NCBI RefSeq assembly: GCF_003258835.1
Contig: NZ_NPEV01000014.1
Coordinates: forward strand, 1 to 64,000
Source: Rhodobium orientis
GTDB taxonomy: Bacteria > Pseudomonadota > Alphaproteobacteria > Rhizobiales > Rhodobiaceae
Direction: 5' to 3'
Length of the DNA: 64,000 nucleotides
How positions within the stretch are numbered: position 1 is the first letter of the stretch; every line of letters begins with the position of its first letter. The position numbers were made by a program, and so were the translations under genes. Positions 25,935 to 35,539 of this stretch are shown piece after piece. Under the pieces are notes generated by a model. That model was not told the origin of the DNA, ran no database searches, and worked only from the letters and a program-made list of their open reading frames with translations.

Positions 25935-26135
25935 CTATCCGATAAGCCGAAGAGGCTCCACAGGCGACGAGATGGACTGTTCAACCGAAGCGGCCTTGTA
26001 GGGGTTACCCTCGAGCCAGTTGAACTTCTCGGTGCCGAGCAGGATCATGTGGATCAGGATGGCGAGAACGAAAAGAAAAACGCTCAGAGCCACCAGGACC
26101 CGGCGAGGATCAAAGAGCGTCCAGATCTTATACAT
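25935..26135 (-). CDS. pufA: Light-harvesting 1 alpha subunit
   Basis: A 66-residue single-helix polypeptide. [14 protein letters not shown] is the classical N-terminus, and His29 in the helix binds bacteriochlorophyll. The tail [10 protein letters not shown] follows a tryptophan-containing segment (FNWLEG) near the periplasmic face. It lies 13 nt after pufB. Confidence 0.97.
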   Translation of the reverse strand: MYKIWTLFDPRRVLVALSVFLFVLAILIHMILLGTEKFNWLEGNPYKAASVEQSISSPVEPLRLIG

Positions 26136-26148
26136 GGCGTCTTCTCCT

Positions 26149-26367
26149 CTACGAGATCATCGGGATGAAAGTGGAGACCGCCTGGCCAACGTCGGAGAGC
26201 GACGCATAACCCTGCGGACCCGGGATCCACGGGCGCCACATCCAGGCCAGGAAATGCGCGATGATCGCGATCACCATGAAAATCACGAAGCCTTGGATGA
26301 AGAGCTTATGGAACTCCTGCGCCTCGCTATCGGAAAAACCCGAAAGCGTGCTGTTGTCACTGGCCAT
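26149..26367 (-). CDS. pufB: Light-harvesting 1 beta subunit
   Basis: A 72-residue single-helix polypeptide that pairs with PufA. It has the hallmark [14 protein letters not shown] segment with His20, the chlorophyll ligand His38 and the aromatic end [14 protein letters not shown] lies upstream of the ATG. Confidence 0.97.
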   Translation of the reverse strand: MASDNSTLSGFSDSEAQEFHKLFIQGFVIFMVIAIIAHFLAWMWRPWIPGPQGYASLSDVGQAVSTFIPMIS

Positions 26368-26458
26368 AAGAATTCCCTCCTATTTACCAGTTCCGCGGGA
26401 CCCCCACGGCGGGGTGTGCCTCCAGCCAGACCCGTCGGGACATGACCTTTGGCGGTTC

Positions 26459-26479
26459 TTGCCGGAGTGGATCCGGCAA
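26459..26479 (-). other. Hairpin between pufQ and pufB
   Basis: TTGCCGGA (26459-26466), loop GTGGA, TCCGGCAA (26472-26479): an 8-bp perfect stem in the 120-nt pufQ-pufB gap. It is a possible RNA processing or 5' protection element for pufBA mRNA. It has no T-run. Confidence 0.5.
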
Positions 26480-26487
26480 ACTCGTGG

Positions 26488-26727
26488 CTAGCGCATGAAT
26501 GCGTAGCCGGCTGCGATCTGGGCGGCGCTCGTCGCCCTCGCCAGAAGCGAGGGGCGCTTTGCGTCGCCAAGATTTCGGTTGCGTCCCGGGTGCCGGATCA
26601 GAGCCATGAACGGTGCGGCGAGCAGGTACATGGCGATGAAAACGACAACCACGACGTGATATTCGAGACTGTCCCTGAAGCCGAGCTTCGGTCCGCAGTC
26701 ACGGCTTCTCGAACATCCGTAAGCCAT
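26488..26727 (-). CDS. pufQ: PufQ, photopigment synthesis/assembly protein
   Basis: A 79-residue protein with one hydrophobic helix (EYHVVVVVFIAMYLLAAPF, about residues 22-40) and basic flanks. The size, the single helix and the location between bchZ and pufB identify PufQ, which is needed for normal bacteriochlorophyll formation in R. capsulatus. The ATG at 26725-26727 is 54 nt after the bchZ stop, with AGGACTGAC upstream. Confidence 0.9.
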   Translation of the reverse strand: MAYGCSRSRDCGPKLGFRDSLEYHVVVVVFIAMYLLAAPFMALIRHPGRNRNLGDAKRPSLLARATSAAQIAAGYAFMR

Positions 26728-26781
26728 TGTCAGTCCTCCAGTTTCCCCGAGCACCCAGCTCACGGGACGTGAATGCTTTCC

Positions 26782-28233
26782 TCAGGCTGCGCGCTCCGAA
26801 ACACGGCTGCGTGCTGCCTCGACATGATGTTTCTCGACCCGCTCGTTGCCGTCGCGCCTTGCGTCGTCCTCGGCCGCGTCGCGCAGCCGCTTGGCGGCCG
26901 AAATCCGAACCAGCACCGGCTGCTTGGCGACCAGCCGGTCGAGTTCCGCCTTTGCCTCTTCCGCCCAGGCCAGTTCCCGGTGCTTGCGCGTCGGCGTCGC
27001 CTCCACCTTGTCGAGCTCGCTCGACAGCGGCAGGATGTTGAACAGCGCATCGAACAGGCCGTTGCAGACTTCCTGGATGGCGTAGGTGGCGCCGGAATAG
27101 CCCATGAAGGGCGTTCCGGTGTGCCGGCGGATGATCGCGCCCGGGAAGGACGCGGGAACGTAGATCGCCCTGGACCCGGTCTCGGCCAGGTACATGCGCT
27201 CGTTGTAGGAGCCGAACAGGATCAGCGGCGGCGTCTCGTGGATCGCCTTGCGGATCGACTGGTTGTCCGGCTTCACCCCGGCGCGCCGCTGGAACGAGAA
27301 GGCGCAGGGCATGCCGAGCTCGTCTTCCAGGAAATGCCGGATGCCGCGCTCGTAGGTCTCGCTGGCGACGATCGCAAAGCTCGCCGTGGCGAAGAAGTCC
27401 TGGGTCACCGAGCGCCACAAATCCCACATCGGCTTCAGCGTCGTGTGCTTTTCCCGGGCGATGAAGGGCTGCGGGTCGAGGTCCAGCATCTCGCCGAGCG
27501 TTTCCAGGAACGCGGTCGTGGAATGGATGCCGATCGGCGCCTGCAGGTAGGGCCGGTCGAGCGCTTCGCATAAGAGGCGGCCGAACTCCCGGTACATGCA
27601 GATATTGACGTCGGCATTGGCCAGCTTGGAGACGTCCGCAAGGTGGCTGCCGAGCGGGAACACCATGTTGATTTCCGCGCCGATGCCTTCCACCAGGCGG
27701 CGGATTTCAGCCAGATCCGACGGCATGTTGAAGGTGCCGTACATCGGGCCGATGATGTTGACCCTGGGCGTCTCGCCGTCCTTGCGCGTGCGCTCCTTGA
27801 CCTTGCCCTTCTTCGGGCCGTATTCGGTCCACAGCCACTTCAGGGCGCGGTCGGCGCTCTGCCACTGGTCCTCGTCGATGGTCCGCGGCAGGAAGCGCTG
27901 GATGTTGGTGCCTTCCGGCGTCACGCCGCCGCCGATCATTTCCGCGATCGAGCCGGTGACGACCACGGCCGGCAGGTCCGGATCGAGGACTTCGCGAGCC
28001 CGCTTCATGGCGCCTTCGGTGCCGTGCTGGCCGAGCTCTTCCTCGCCGAGGCCGGTGACGACGATCGGCAATTCGTGCGGCGGCAGCGCGTCGGTGTAAT
28101 GCAGCACCGAGGTCACCGGCAGGTTCTCGCAGCCGACCGGGCCGTCGATGATGACCTGCAGGCCCTTGATCGCGGTGAAGGCGTAGACGGAGCCCCAGTA
28201 GCCACCGGCGCGGTCGAGATCGAGGATCAGCAT
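26782..28233 (-). CDS. bchZ: Chlorophyllide a reductase subunit Z
   Basis: A 483-residue nitrogenase-like subunit that, with BchY, reduces ring B of chlorophyllide a to the bacteriochlorin. The N-terminal block [20 protein letters not shown] and the cysteine in [11 protein letters not shown] are family features. The ATG overlaps the end of bchY by 7 nt. As in Rhodobacter, the puf promoter may lie within this gene. Confidence 0.97.
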   Translation of the reverse strand: MLILDLDRAGGYWGSVYAFTAIKGLQVIIDGPVGCENLPVTSVLHYTDALPPHELPIVVTGLGEEELGQHGTEGAMKRAREVLDPDLPAVVVTGSIAEMIGGGVTPEGTNIQRFLPRTIDEDQWQSADRALKWLWTEYGPKKGKVKERTRKDGETPRVNIIGPMYGTFNMPSDLAEIRRLVEGIGAEINMVFPLGSHLADVSKLANADVNICMYREFGRLLCEALDRPYLQAPIGIHSTTAFLETLGEMLDLDPQPFIAREKHTTLKPMWDLWRSVTQDFFATASFAIVASETYERGIRHFLEDELGMPCAFSFQRRAGVKPDNQSIRKAIHETPPLILFGSYNERMYLAETGSRAIYVPASFPGAIIRRHTGTPFMGYSGATYAIQEVCNGLFDALFNILPLSSELDKVEATPTRKHRELAWAEEAKAELDRLVAKQPVLVRISAAKRLRDAAEDDARRDGNERVEKHHVEAARSRVSERAA

Positions 28234-29774
28234 CCCACGGCCTCCCCGTTGTCGACGGCGTTGGTCTGGCGCCTGGTCTTGGCCGCGTATTTCTTGCGGA
28301 ATGCGGAGCGGTCGGCCGGAACGTCTTCCCAGACGCCGGCGGCATCGCCGGAGCCGACGCCCTCGAAGAACGCCGTCATGCGGTCGAAGCGCGGCTTGTT
28401 GGCGATCGCCCCGTTGACGATCTGCGCAAGCGAGCCGGCACCGGCGGGACCCATCAGCGGCCGCGCCGAGATCAGGTTGGTGAAGTAGAGCGCCGGCGTG
28501 GCGGCTTCCTTGGCGTGCTGCACCACCGGCGTCGTGCCGACGGCAAGGTCCGGCCGGAATTCCTCGAACGCCGCGATATCCTGCTCCAGCGAGGCGCGGT
28601 ACTGCACATGGACGCCATGCGCTTCCAGCCAGGCCGCGTCGTCCGCCGAATGCGGCGTCTTCGGGCAGGCGGTGCCCACGTAGCGAAGGTCCGCGCCGCT
28701 TTCCACCAGCAGCCGGCCGACCAGCAGTTCCGAGCCCTCATAGCCGGAGAGCGTGATCCGGCCCGTGATCGGGGCGCCGGCAAGGGCGCCGCGGATTGCT
28801 GGAAGAATGCCGTTACGGGCGCGGTCGATGTCCTTCTGCGGCACGTTGGCGAGCCGCCCGACCGCCTCCATCCAGGCATTCGTTCCCTCATAGCCGACCG
28901 GTGCCGATCCGGTGATCGGACGCCCGGCCTTGGCGAAGGCGCGCAGCGAGGCGGTGTAGAATGGGTGAATGGCGGCAACGGCCACGCAGTCGAGGGCGGT
29001 GTACAGCTCACGCCATTCACGCACGGGCACCACTGTGCCGGCCGCAAGACCCATCGGCTCCAGAAGGGCGCCGATGGTCATCGGGTCGGCCGGGAACATT
29101 TCCCCGACCAGCGTCACGGTCGGCCGCTCTTCAAGGCCGTCTCGCGGTGCCTGGACCGGCCCGCTGCGGGCCTCCGTCAATGCGTATTCCAGCATGGCAC
29201 CGCTGAGCGTGTCCTTGGCTTCCGCATGGGTGGGAACGCCGAAGCCGGGCACGTCGATACCGACGATGCGCACGCCGTTGATCTCTTTCGGCAGCATCTG
29301 AAGCGGCACGCCGGAGGCCGTCGGAACGCACAGATTGGTGACCACGATCGCGTCGTACTGCGCCGGGTCGGCCATCTGCTCGACGGCCTCGCGGATGTCT
29401 TCAAAGAGCTTGCCGGTGACCAGCGTCTCGGAGTTGAACGGCACGTAGCCGACCGGCCGCCGGGCGCCGTAGAAATGCGAGGTGAAGGTGAGGCCGTAGA
29501 CGCAGCAGGCCGAACCGGACAGGATCGTCGCGACCCGGCGCATGCGCAGGCCGACGCGCAGCGAGCCGAAGGCCGGGCACATCGACTGCGGCCGGTCGTG
29601 CGGCCCCTTCGGATAGTCCTTCTCCAGGCGCTCCATCACCTCGGCCTTGCCGGAAGCCATCGCCGCCGCCTTCATCTTTTCCGCACCCGCATGGCAGCCA
29701 AGGCCCTCCGCCTCCGGCGCATCCGCGGGAGTGGGGTCTGCTGTCTGACGGGCAAGGATGGCGTCGTCGGTCAT
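28227..29774 (-). CDS. bchY: Chlorophyllide a reductase subunit Y
   Basis: A 515-residue partner of BchZ. Cysteines likely to bind the [4Fe-4S] cluster are seen in [11 protein letters not shown] and GSACCVYGL near the N-terminus and in [11 protein letters not shown] further on. The ATG at 29772-29774 is chosen over the upstream open reading because it gives the normal family start and lies 8 nt after bchX. Confidence 0.97.
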   Translation of the reverse strand: MTDDAILARQTADPTPADAPEAEGLGCHAGAEKMKAAAMASGKAEVMERLEKDYPKGPHDRPQSMCPAFGSLRVGLRMRRVATILSGSACCVYGLTFTSHFYGARRPVGYVPFNSETLVTGKLFEDIREAVEQMADPAQYDAIVVTNLCVPTASGVPLQMLPKEINGVRIVGIDVPGFGVPTHAEAKDTLSGAMLEYALTEARSGPVQAPRDGLEERPTVTLVGEMFPADPMTIGALLEPMGLAAGTVVPVREWRELYTALDCVAVAAIHPFYTASLRAFAKAGRPITGSAPVGYEGTNAWMEAVGRLANVPQKDIDRARNGILPAIRGALAGAPITGRITLSGYEGSELLVGRLLVESGADLRYVGTACPKTPHSADDAAWLEAHGVHVQYRASLEQDIAAFEEFRPDLAVGTTPVVQHAKEAATPALYFTNLISARPLMGPAGAGSLAQIVNGAIANKPRFDRMTAFFEGVGSGDAAGVWEDVPADRSAFRKKYAAKTRRQTNAVDNGEAVGC

Positions 29775-29782
29775 GGCTGGGC

Positions 29783-30790
29783 TCAGACCTCGTCGTAGAT
29801 GACTTCGAGGGAGGGCTTGTTCAGCGTGGAGGCCGCGCACATGTCCTCCTGCGTCGCCGGAACGAGCGCGAAACCGGTCTCCGAATCCTCCGTATCGAAC
29901 AGGCCGAGGAGTTCGTCCTGGCTGAGCGGCGTCGGCTGGGTCGGCGGGGCGACGCACAAGTTCTCCGACAGGGCCTCAAAGAGGGGCGCCCATTCGCCGC
30001 CGGGATAGCCGATGATCTGGTAGTTGGCGCTCTTGCGCCGGATATCCTCGTGCTGCGGGATCGCGGCAAGGACCGGAATGCCGGCGGCCTTGGCAAAGGC
30101 GTGCGCCTCGCCGGTGCCGTCGTCCTTGTTGACCACCATGCCGGCGACGCCGACATTGCCGCCGAGCTTGCGGAAATACTCCACCGCCGAGCAGACATTG
30201 TTGGCGACGTAGAGCGACTGCAGGTCGTTGGCGCCGACAACGACGACCTTCTGGCACATGTCGCGGGCAATCGGCAGGCCGAAGCCGCCGCACACCACAT
30301 CGCCGAGGAAATCGAGCAGCACGTAGTCGAAATCCCACTCGTGGAAGCCGAGCTTTTCGAGGATCTCGAAGCCGTGGATGATGCCGCGTCCGCCGCAGCC
30401 ACGACCTACTTCCGGGCCGCCGAGCTCCATGGCGAAGACGCCGTCGCGCTTGAAGCAGACGTCGCCGATGGCGACCTCTTCGCCGGCCGCCTTCTTCTTC
30501 GAGGAGGTCTCGATGATGGTCGGGCAGGCGCGGCCGCCGAACAGGAGCGAGGTCGTGTCGCTCTTCGGATCGCAGCCGATCAGCAGCACCTTCTTGCCGA
30601 GCTGGGCGAGCATGTAGGAAAGGTTGGCGAGCGTGAAGCTCTTGCCGATGCCGCCCTTGCCGTAGATCGCGATGATCTGCGTTTCCTTGGTCACTTCGCC
30701 GGCCACCACGGGATCCGGATCGATCTCGGCTTCCTGGCGGAGCTGGTCGTCGATGGCCTCGATCGATGCCTTTGGCATGCCTTCGGTCAT
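29783..30790 (-). CDS. bchX: Chlorophyllide a reductase iron protein BchX
   Basis: A 335-residue NifH-like ATPase that donates electrons to BchYZ. The P-loop is [11 protein letters not shown], and the cluster cysteines are in VGRGCGGRGI and GDVVCGGFG. It has a C-terminal extension compared with BchL. The ATG overlaps the bchC stop (ATGA). Confidence 0.97.
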   Translation of the reverse strand: MTEGMPKASIEAIDDQLRQEAEIDPDPVVAGEVTKETQIIAIYGKGGIGKSFTLANLSYMLAQLGKKVLLIGCDPKSDTTSLLFGGRACPTIIETSSKKKAAGEEVAIGDVCFKRDGVFAMELGGPEVGRGCGGRGIIHGFEILEKLGFHEWDFDYVLLDFLGDVVCGGFGLPIARDMCQKVVVVGANDLQSLYVANNVCSAVEYFRKLGGNVGVAGMVVNKDDGTGEAHAFAKAAGIPVLAAIPQHEDIRRKSANYQIIGYPGGEWAPLFEALSENLCVAPPTQPTPLSQDELLGLFDTEDSETGFALVPATQEDMCAASTLNKPSLEVIYDEV

Positions 30791-31728
30791 GAGACGCTCC
30801 TCCAGTTCAGCACCATCTTCAGGCAGTCCGGATCACCGAAGGCGATCTCATAGGCACGCGGCGCGTCGGCTGCGGCCATGCGATGGGTGATCAGACCGTC
30901 GAGGGACAAGGCACCGCTGTTGATGAGGCGGAGGACCTCGCCGACGTTTTCCGGCTTGAATTCCGCCGCGATCCGAATCTGCGCCTCGCGCATGAAGGCG
31001 GGCGGAAACACGAAGCTGAGCGGCAGGTGGTAGAAGCCGGCAAGCGTGATGATTCCGTTCTGGGAAAGGTGCGGAATCACCTTGTCGAGAATTTCGTGGT
31101 CGCCGCTGGCGTCCAGGATCGACCGGTAGCCGGCATTGCCGTCGCTGTCCGGCGCGATGACTTGGTATGGATGATCGCCCTCGCGGCGTTGCGGGTTGGC
31201 TTCCCAGACGACGGGGGCCGGATGGCCGAGCGCGACGATGATCCGCGCGATCAAGCGGCCGAGCACGCCGTGGCCGATGATGAGTTCGGGAGCGCGCGCA
31301 CCGCCGACGGCGATCGCATGGTGGGCGGTGGCGGCAAGCGCCAGAAGCACGCCCTGTTCGCCGAGCGAATCCGGCACCCGGTAGGTGCGCGAGCTGCAGA
31401 CCTGGACCTGCGCGGCCGAGGCGCCGAAAAGGCCGTTGACACCCTCATAGCAGCGGGCGCCGGGCACGAACACCATGTCGCCGACCTTGCGGCCGGCGCC
31501 GTCGGGCGCGTCAGCAACGATGCCGACGGCCTCGTAGCCGGGCACCAGCGGGTACCCCATTCCGGGGAAGGTCGGCATAAGGCCTTGATAGAGCAGCTTT
31601 TCCGTGCCGGTGCTAATGCCGGACCAGAGAATGTCCACGACGATATCGCTCGGCTGACGCTGCGAAAGCGTCACCTCGGCAAGCTCAAGCGTGCATGGTT
31701 TGCTCAGTACGACCGCGGTTGTGCTCAT
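30787..31728 (-). CDS. bchC: Bacteriochlorophyllide a dehydrogenase BchC
   Basis: A 313-residue zinc-alcohol-dehydrogenase-like enzyme that oxidises the 3-hydroxyethyl group to the 3-acetyl of bacteriochlorophyllide a. GYPLVPGYEAVGIVADAPDG is the MDR motif, and LIIGHGVLGRLIARII is the NAD(P)-binding turn. The start at 31726-31728 (MSTTAVVLSKP) is preferred over an upstream in-frame codon. Two PpsR sites lie 38-81 nt upstream. Confidence 0.96.
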   Translation of the reverse strand: MSTTAVVLSKPCTLELAEVTLSQRQPSDIVVDILWSGISTGTEKLLYQGLMPTFPGMGYPLVPGYEAVGIVADAPDGAGRKVGDMVFVPGARCYEGVNGLFGASAAQVQVCSSRTYRVPDSLGEQGVLLALAATAHHAIAVGGARAPELIIGHGVLGRLIARIIVALGHPAPVVWEANPQRREGDHPYQVIAPDSDGNAGYRSILDASGDHEILDKVIPHLSQNGIITLAGFYHLPLSFVFPPAFMREAQIRIAAEFKPENVGEVLRLINSGALSLDGLITHRMAAADAPRAYEIAFGDPDCLKMVLNWRSVS

Positions 31729-31765
31729 AGGCCTCCACGCGGCTCCATTGACCGCGCCTCCCACA

Positions 31766-31809
31766 TGTCATCTTAGATTTACGTCAGTGCATGTCAACTT
31801 TAATTTACA
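31766..31809. promoter_or_regulatory. Tandem PpsR operators upstream of bchC
   Basis: TGT-N12-ACG at 31766-31783 and an exact TGT-N12-ACA at 31792-31809 are separated by 8 bp. This is the arrangement described for cooperative CrtJ binding at the bchC promoter of R. capsulatus. They lie between crtF and bchC, so bchCXYZ has its own regulated promoter inside the crtEF-bch-puf superoperon. Confidence 0.88.
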
Positions 31810-31815
31810 GCACTG

Positions 31816-32973
31816 TTAAGGGTGCGCGACAATGACGCTGGCAAAAATCGGGCGCCGGGTCGTGCGCCACTCGATGCCTGAAAAACCTGCTTTTTCCAGC
31901 AATTCGGTCAGTTCCGCCGGCGACCGGCAGCGGCCCGATTTCATGGCAAGGAAATAGAAACTGAAGTAGGCCGCGGCCGACCCCGCGCCGCCCTCTGGTC
32001 CAGCCATCGGCTCTGCAATCAGAAGGGTGGCATCGCGGTGCATGGACCTGTGAAGGTTGCGAAGCAGCGCAACCACCGCGTCGTCGTCGTGGTCGCAGAC
32101 GATTCGGATGAGGGTGACGAGGTCGGCGCCGAAGGGCAGGGGGTCGGAAAAGAAGTCGCCGGAATGGATGCTTGCCCTGTCCGCGAGGTCGGCTTTGGCG
32201 AATCGCTCCTCCGCCAGCGGTGCGACGGCCGGCAGGTCGAACAGCCAGAGCTGCGGCTTGCGGCTCCTGGCGCCGAGCGCCCTTAAAAACGCGCCGTCGC
32301 CGCCGCCGACATCGAGCACCACGTTGTGCCGCCCCGCCGGATAGGCAGACAACACCTCTTCGGCGACGAGGTCCTGGCTGAGGCCCATGAGGTCGGAATA
32401 GACGCCGGCGCCGGCATCGGTCACTTCGTCGGCGCGCCCGCCGGCATAGGCCCAGAAGTCGGCCGTCTCGGTGCGCCCGGCATTGCCGCTGAGCAGCGCA
32501 AGCGGGTCGGCGAGGTCGCGGTAGAGCATGGCGTGGTGGCGGATCATCGCCGCGATGCCCGCATTGCCGGCGACGACGGCGCCGAAATCGTCGAGCCGCC
32601 AGCGTCCGTCGCGGGCCTTGCGGATCAGCTTCAGCTCCGCCGCCGCGGTGGTGAGCAGGTTGGCGGCGCGGCGGTTGAGCCGGCACATGGCGGCGATCTC
32701 GGCCGTCGTTGCCGGCTCCGCCTTCAGCTTGTCAAAGAGGCCGAGTTCGACGCAGGAGAAAAGCACCTGGGAGTAGATGAACCCGGAGGTGAGGTCGAAC
32801 AGCGCGCGCGTCTGGCCGGCGGCGATCCGTTTGACGAAGGGCAGGCGCGCGGCAAGCGCCTGGAATCCGGGCCGGGCGACGAGACCGGACCGCCAGTCGC
32901 GCAGGCGATCGGCGAGGGAAGGCGTCGGCCGGGGCGGTCTTTCCGATGATGTCGAGATCGTCGTTTCCGCCAT
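31816..32973 (-). CDS. crtF: Demethylspheroidene/hydroxyneurosporene O-methyltransferase CrtF
   Basis: A 385-residue SAM-dependent methyltransferase that adds the methoxy groups of spirilloxanthin- or spheroidene-series carotenoids. An N-terminal dimerisation/helical region carries the winged-helix-like EIAAMCRLNRRAANLL. The SAM motif is VLDVGGGDGAFLRALG (about residue 217). It starts 10 nt after the crtE stop. Confidence 0.94.
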   Translation of the reverse strand: MAETTISTSSERPPRPTPSLADRLRDWRSGLVARPGFQALAARLPFVKRIAAGQTRALFDLTSGFIYSQVLFSCVELGLFDKLKAEPATTAEIAAMCRLNRRAANLLTTAAAELKLIRKARDGRWRLDDFGAVVAGNAGIAAMIRHHAMLYRDLADPLALLSGNAGRTETADFWAYAGGRADEVTDAGAGVYSDLMGLSQDLVAEEVLSAYPAGRHNVVLDVGGGDGAFLRALGARSRKPQLWLFDLPAVAPLAEERFAKADLADRASIHSGDFFSDPLPFGADLVTLIRIVCDHDDDAVVALLRNLHRSMHRDATLLIAEPMAGPEGGAGSAAAYFSFYFLAMKSGRCRSPAELTELLEKAGFSGIEWRTTRRPIFASVIVAHP

Positions 32974-32983
32974 GAGTTTCTTG

Positions 32984-33856
32984 TCAGGCGGCGTGCTGGG
33001 CGAGACTCTTCGGCCGCAGGCGTTTCGCCTCCGATTTGATCAGTTGTTCGAGTTGTGCCGAGCCGGGGCAGGGCGGGATGGCGTCGACGGCGGCCTGGAC
33101 GTGGCCGACGAGCCGCGCAAGGGCGCCTTCGATGCCGAGCTCGCTGACGGCGTTGGGCCGGCAGTTACGTTCGTCCTGACCGATCGGCTTGCCGAGTTCG
33201 CTCTCGGTGGAGACGGCGTCACGCAGGTCGTCGGCCACCTGGTAGGCGTTGCCGAGTTCGTCGCCGACGCCGTACCAGACCTGGGGATCGGACCCGGCGG
33301 CGATGGCGCCTGCCGTCGTGGCGCAACTGAACAGCGCCGTCGTCTTGGCCCGGTGATAGTCTTCCAGCACGATCTCAGGCTCGCTCTCCCAGGCCTGGCC
33401 GGCAACGATGCCGTAGGGCATGCCGACCGAGCGTCCGAGGGTCGAGATCAGCGGTCCGATCCGCTCCGGCACCAAAGCGCATTCGCGCGCGATGGTCTCG
33501 AAGGCGAGCACAATGAGGGCGTCGCCCGCCAGCAGTGCGAGCGGCTCGCCGAATGCCTCGTGCACCGTCGGCTTGCCGCGGCGCAGGTCCGCATTGTCGA
33601 AGCAGGGCATGTCGTCATGGACGAGTGAGGCACAATGTAGCAGCTCGATTGCGGCGGCCGCGGCGTCCGAGGCCTCCGGCGCCGGGTCGCCGCAGGAATA
33701 GGCGACGGCGAGGCAGAGCCGGGGGCGCACCCGCGCGCCGCCGGGAAACACGCTGTAGCGCATCGCCTCGACGAGCTGTTTCGGCTGGCCGTTGTTGCCC
33801 GCAGCGTAGGATAGTGCCCGCTCCAGGGCCCGCTCGATCCTGGCTTGGACGTCCAT
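32984..33856 (-). CDS. crtE: Geranylgeranyl diphosphate synthase CrtE
   Basis: A 290-residue trans-prenyltransferase that makes GGPP for carotenoids and the bacteriochlorophyll tail. The first aspartate-rich motif is DDMPCFDNADLRRG (81-94) and the second is VADDLRD. The ATG at 33854-33856 (MDVQARIERALERAL) is chosen over an upstream in-frame ATG. It is first in the minus-strand superoperon; its promoter is shared with crtD and holds two PpsR sites. Confidence 0.96.
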   Translation of the reverse strand: MDVQARIERALERALSYAAGNNGQPKQLVEAMRYSVFPGGARVRPRLCLAVAYSCGDPAPEASDAAAAAIELLHCASLVHDDMPCFDNADLRRGKPTVHEAFGEPLALLAGDALIVLAFETIARECALVPERIGPLISTLGRSVGMPYGIVAGQAWESEPEIVLEDYHRAKTTALFSCATTAGAIAAGSDPQVWYGVGDELGNAYQVADDLRDAVSTESELGKPIGQDERNCRPNAVSELGIEGALARLVGHVQAAVDAIPPCPGSAQLEQLIKSEAKRLRPKSLAQHAA

Positions 33857-33881
33857 CGGAGCACTCCTTCCCGGCAATGTG

Positions 33882-33925
33882 CGTCAATTTACATTTACAG
33901 AGCCAAATGTCACATTAGATTGACA
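33882..33925. promoter_or_regulatory. Tandem PpsR operators in the crtE/crtD divergent promoter
   Basis: CGT-N12-ACA at 33882-33899 and an exact TGT-N12-ACA at 33908-33925 are separated by 8 bp. They lie 26 nt upstream of crtE and 12 nt upstream of the earlier crtD start candidate, so both directions should be repressed together. Confidence 0.88.
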
Positions 33926-33964
33926 GATCATATCGAGATGTCAACGTGCGTGGGTTCCGTAGAA

Positions 33965-35539
33965 ATGACTAGGTCGCCGCACCGTTCGAGCGATGTCGTC
34001 ATCGTCGGCGCCGGCATGGGCGGGCTGGCCGCGGCGGTCGCGCTCTCGGCCCGCGGCATGTCCGTGCGCGTCATCGAAAAGGCCGATGCGCCCGGCGGCA
34101 AGATCCGCACCATCCCGGTCGGTGGCGTCGAGATCGATTCCGGCCCCACGGTCATGACCATGAAGTGGGTGTTCGACGAGCTGCTGGAGCCGGCGGGCAC
34201 CTCGCTGGAGGCCGAAGTCGGCCTGGAGACGGCCTCGATCCTCGCCCGCCATGGCTGGCAGGACGGATCCCGCCTCGACCTTTTTGCCGACACAAACGAC
34301 AGCCATGCCGCCATCGCCGCCTTTGCGGACCGCCGCAACGCCGACGGCTATCTGCGCCTTTGCGAGGACTCCGCCCGCATCTACAAGCTGCTGCAGCGGA
34401 CCTTCATCGCCGACACGCGGCCGAACCCGGTGCAGCTTGCCAGCCGGCTCGGCGCCGGCAGTCTCGGCGCAATCCGCCAGATCAAGCCGTTCTCGACCCT
34501 TTGGAAGTCGCTCGGCGACTACTTCCCCGACAAGCGCCTGCGCCAGCTCTTCGGGCGCTACGCCACCTATTGCGGCTCCTCGCCCTATGAGGCGCCGGCG
34601 ACGCTGATGCTGATCTCCCATGTGGAGCAGGACGGCGTCTGGCTGGTGAAGGGCGGCATGCACCAATTGCCGCTGGCGATTGCCGCCGTCGCGGAACGAA
34701 ACGGCGCCCGCTTCGACTACGGCCGCGCCGTCGACCGGGTTTTGACCGACAGCGACGGCGTCACCGGGGTGCAGCTCGACGACGGCGAGGTGATCGAGGC
34801 CGGCGCCGTCATCTTCAACGGCGACATGTCGGCGCTCGCCGCTGGCAAGCTCGGCGAGGTCGATACCGGGCTCAGGCCCACCTCGCGCGGGCGCCGCTCG
34901 CTCTCGGCGATGACCTGGTCTGCCTCAGGCGTCACCGCCGGCTTTCCGCTCAGCCGCCACAACGTCTTCTTTTCCAATGACTACAAGGCCGAGTTCGACG
35001 CCCTCTTCAAGCGCCGGGCCGTGCCGCGCGAGCCGACCGTCTATATCTGCGCGCAAGGCCGCAATGACCGGGGAGCGCGCATCGACGCCGTACCCGATGC
35101 CGCGCCGGATGCGGCGGAGCCGCTGTTTTTCCTGATCAACGCGCCGGCGATCGGCGATGCCCACGAATATGCCGAAAGCGAGATTGAACGATGTCTGGAC
35201 GCGATGGTGCGGGTGCTGGAACGGTGCGGCCTGACGGTCAACGGGTCGCAGACCGAGAGCGTGACGACGACGCCGACGGGCTTCGCAAGGATGTTCCCGG
35301 CGACGGGCGGGGCGCTCTACGGCCCGGCCTCGCACGGATGGATGTCGTCGTTCCAGCGGCCGGGCGCGAAGACGAACGTGCCGGGCCTCTACATGGCGGG
35401 AGGCAGCGTCCATCCGGGGCCGGGCATCCCGATGGCGGCGCTGTCGGGCCGGATTGCGGCCGAGACGCTGATCGCCGACCGCGATTCGACGCCGACGTCC
35501 CGCCGGGCGGATACCTCTGGTGGTACGTCGACGGACTGA
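33965..35539 (+). CDS. crtD: Methoxyneurosporene/hydroxy-carotenoid 3,4-desaturase CrtD
   Basis: A 524-residue FAD-dependent phytoene-desaturase-family enzyme that introduces the C-3,4 double bond in hydroxylated carotenoids. The dinucleotide motif is VIVGAGMGGLAAAVALSARG, and the C-terminal family signature is GGSVHPGPGIPMAALSGR. Neither ATG (33938 or 33965) has a good Shine-Dalgarno sequence; 33965 gives the better N-terminus. Its 3' end overlaps the reading frame of crtC. The paralogue CrtI is encoded at 37782-39305. Confidence 0.94.
   Translation: MTRSPHRSSDVVIVGAGMGGLAAAVALSARGMSVRVIEKADAPGGKIRTIPVGGVEIDSGPTVMTMKWVFDELLEPAGTSLEAEVGLETASILARHGWQDGSRLDLFADTNDSHAAIAAFADRRNADGYLRLCEDSARIYKLLQRTFIADTRPNPVQLASRLGAGSLGAIRQIKPFSTLWKSLGDYFPDKRLRQLFGRYATYCGSSPYEAPATLMLISHVEQDGVWLVKGGMHQLPLAIAAVAERNGARFDYGRAVDRVLTDSDGVTGVQLDDGEVIEAGAVIFNGDMSALAAGKLGEVDTGLRPTSRGRRSLSAMTWSASGVTAGFPLSRHNVFFSNDYKAEFDALFKRRAVPREPTVYICAQGRNDRGARIDAVPDAAPDAAEPLFFLINAPAIGDAHEYAESEIERCLDAMVRVLERCGLTVNGSQTESVTTTPTGFARMFPATGGALYGPASHGWMSSFQRPGAKTNVPGLYMAGGSVHPGPGIPMAALSGRIAAETLIADRDSTPTSRRADTSGGTSTD

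Noticed and set aside
25821-26148. A pufX gene near pufA/pufL
   Set aside because: The pufA-pufL gap contains only the stem-loop, and pufM is followed directly by pufC; no pufX-like frame is present.
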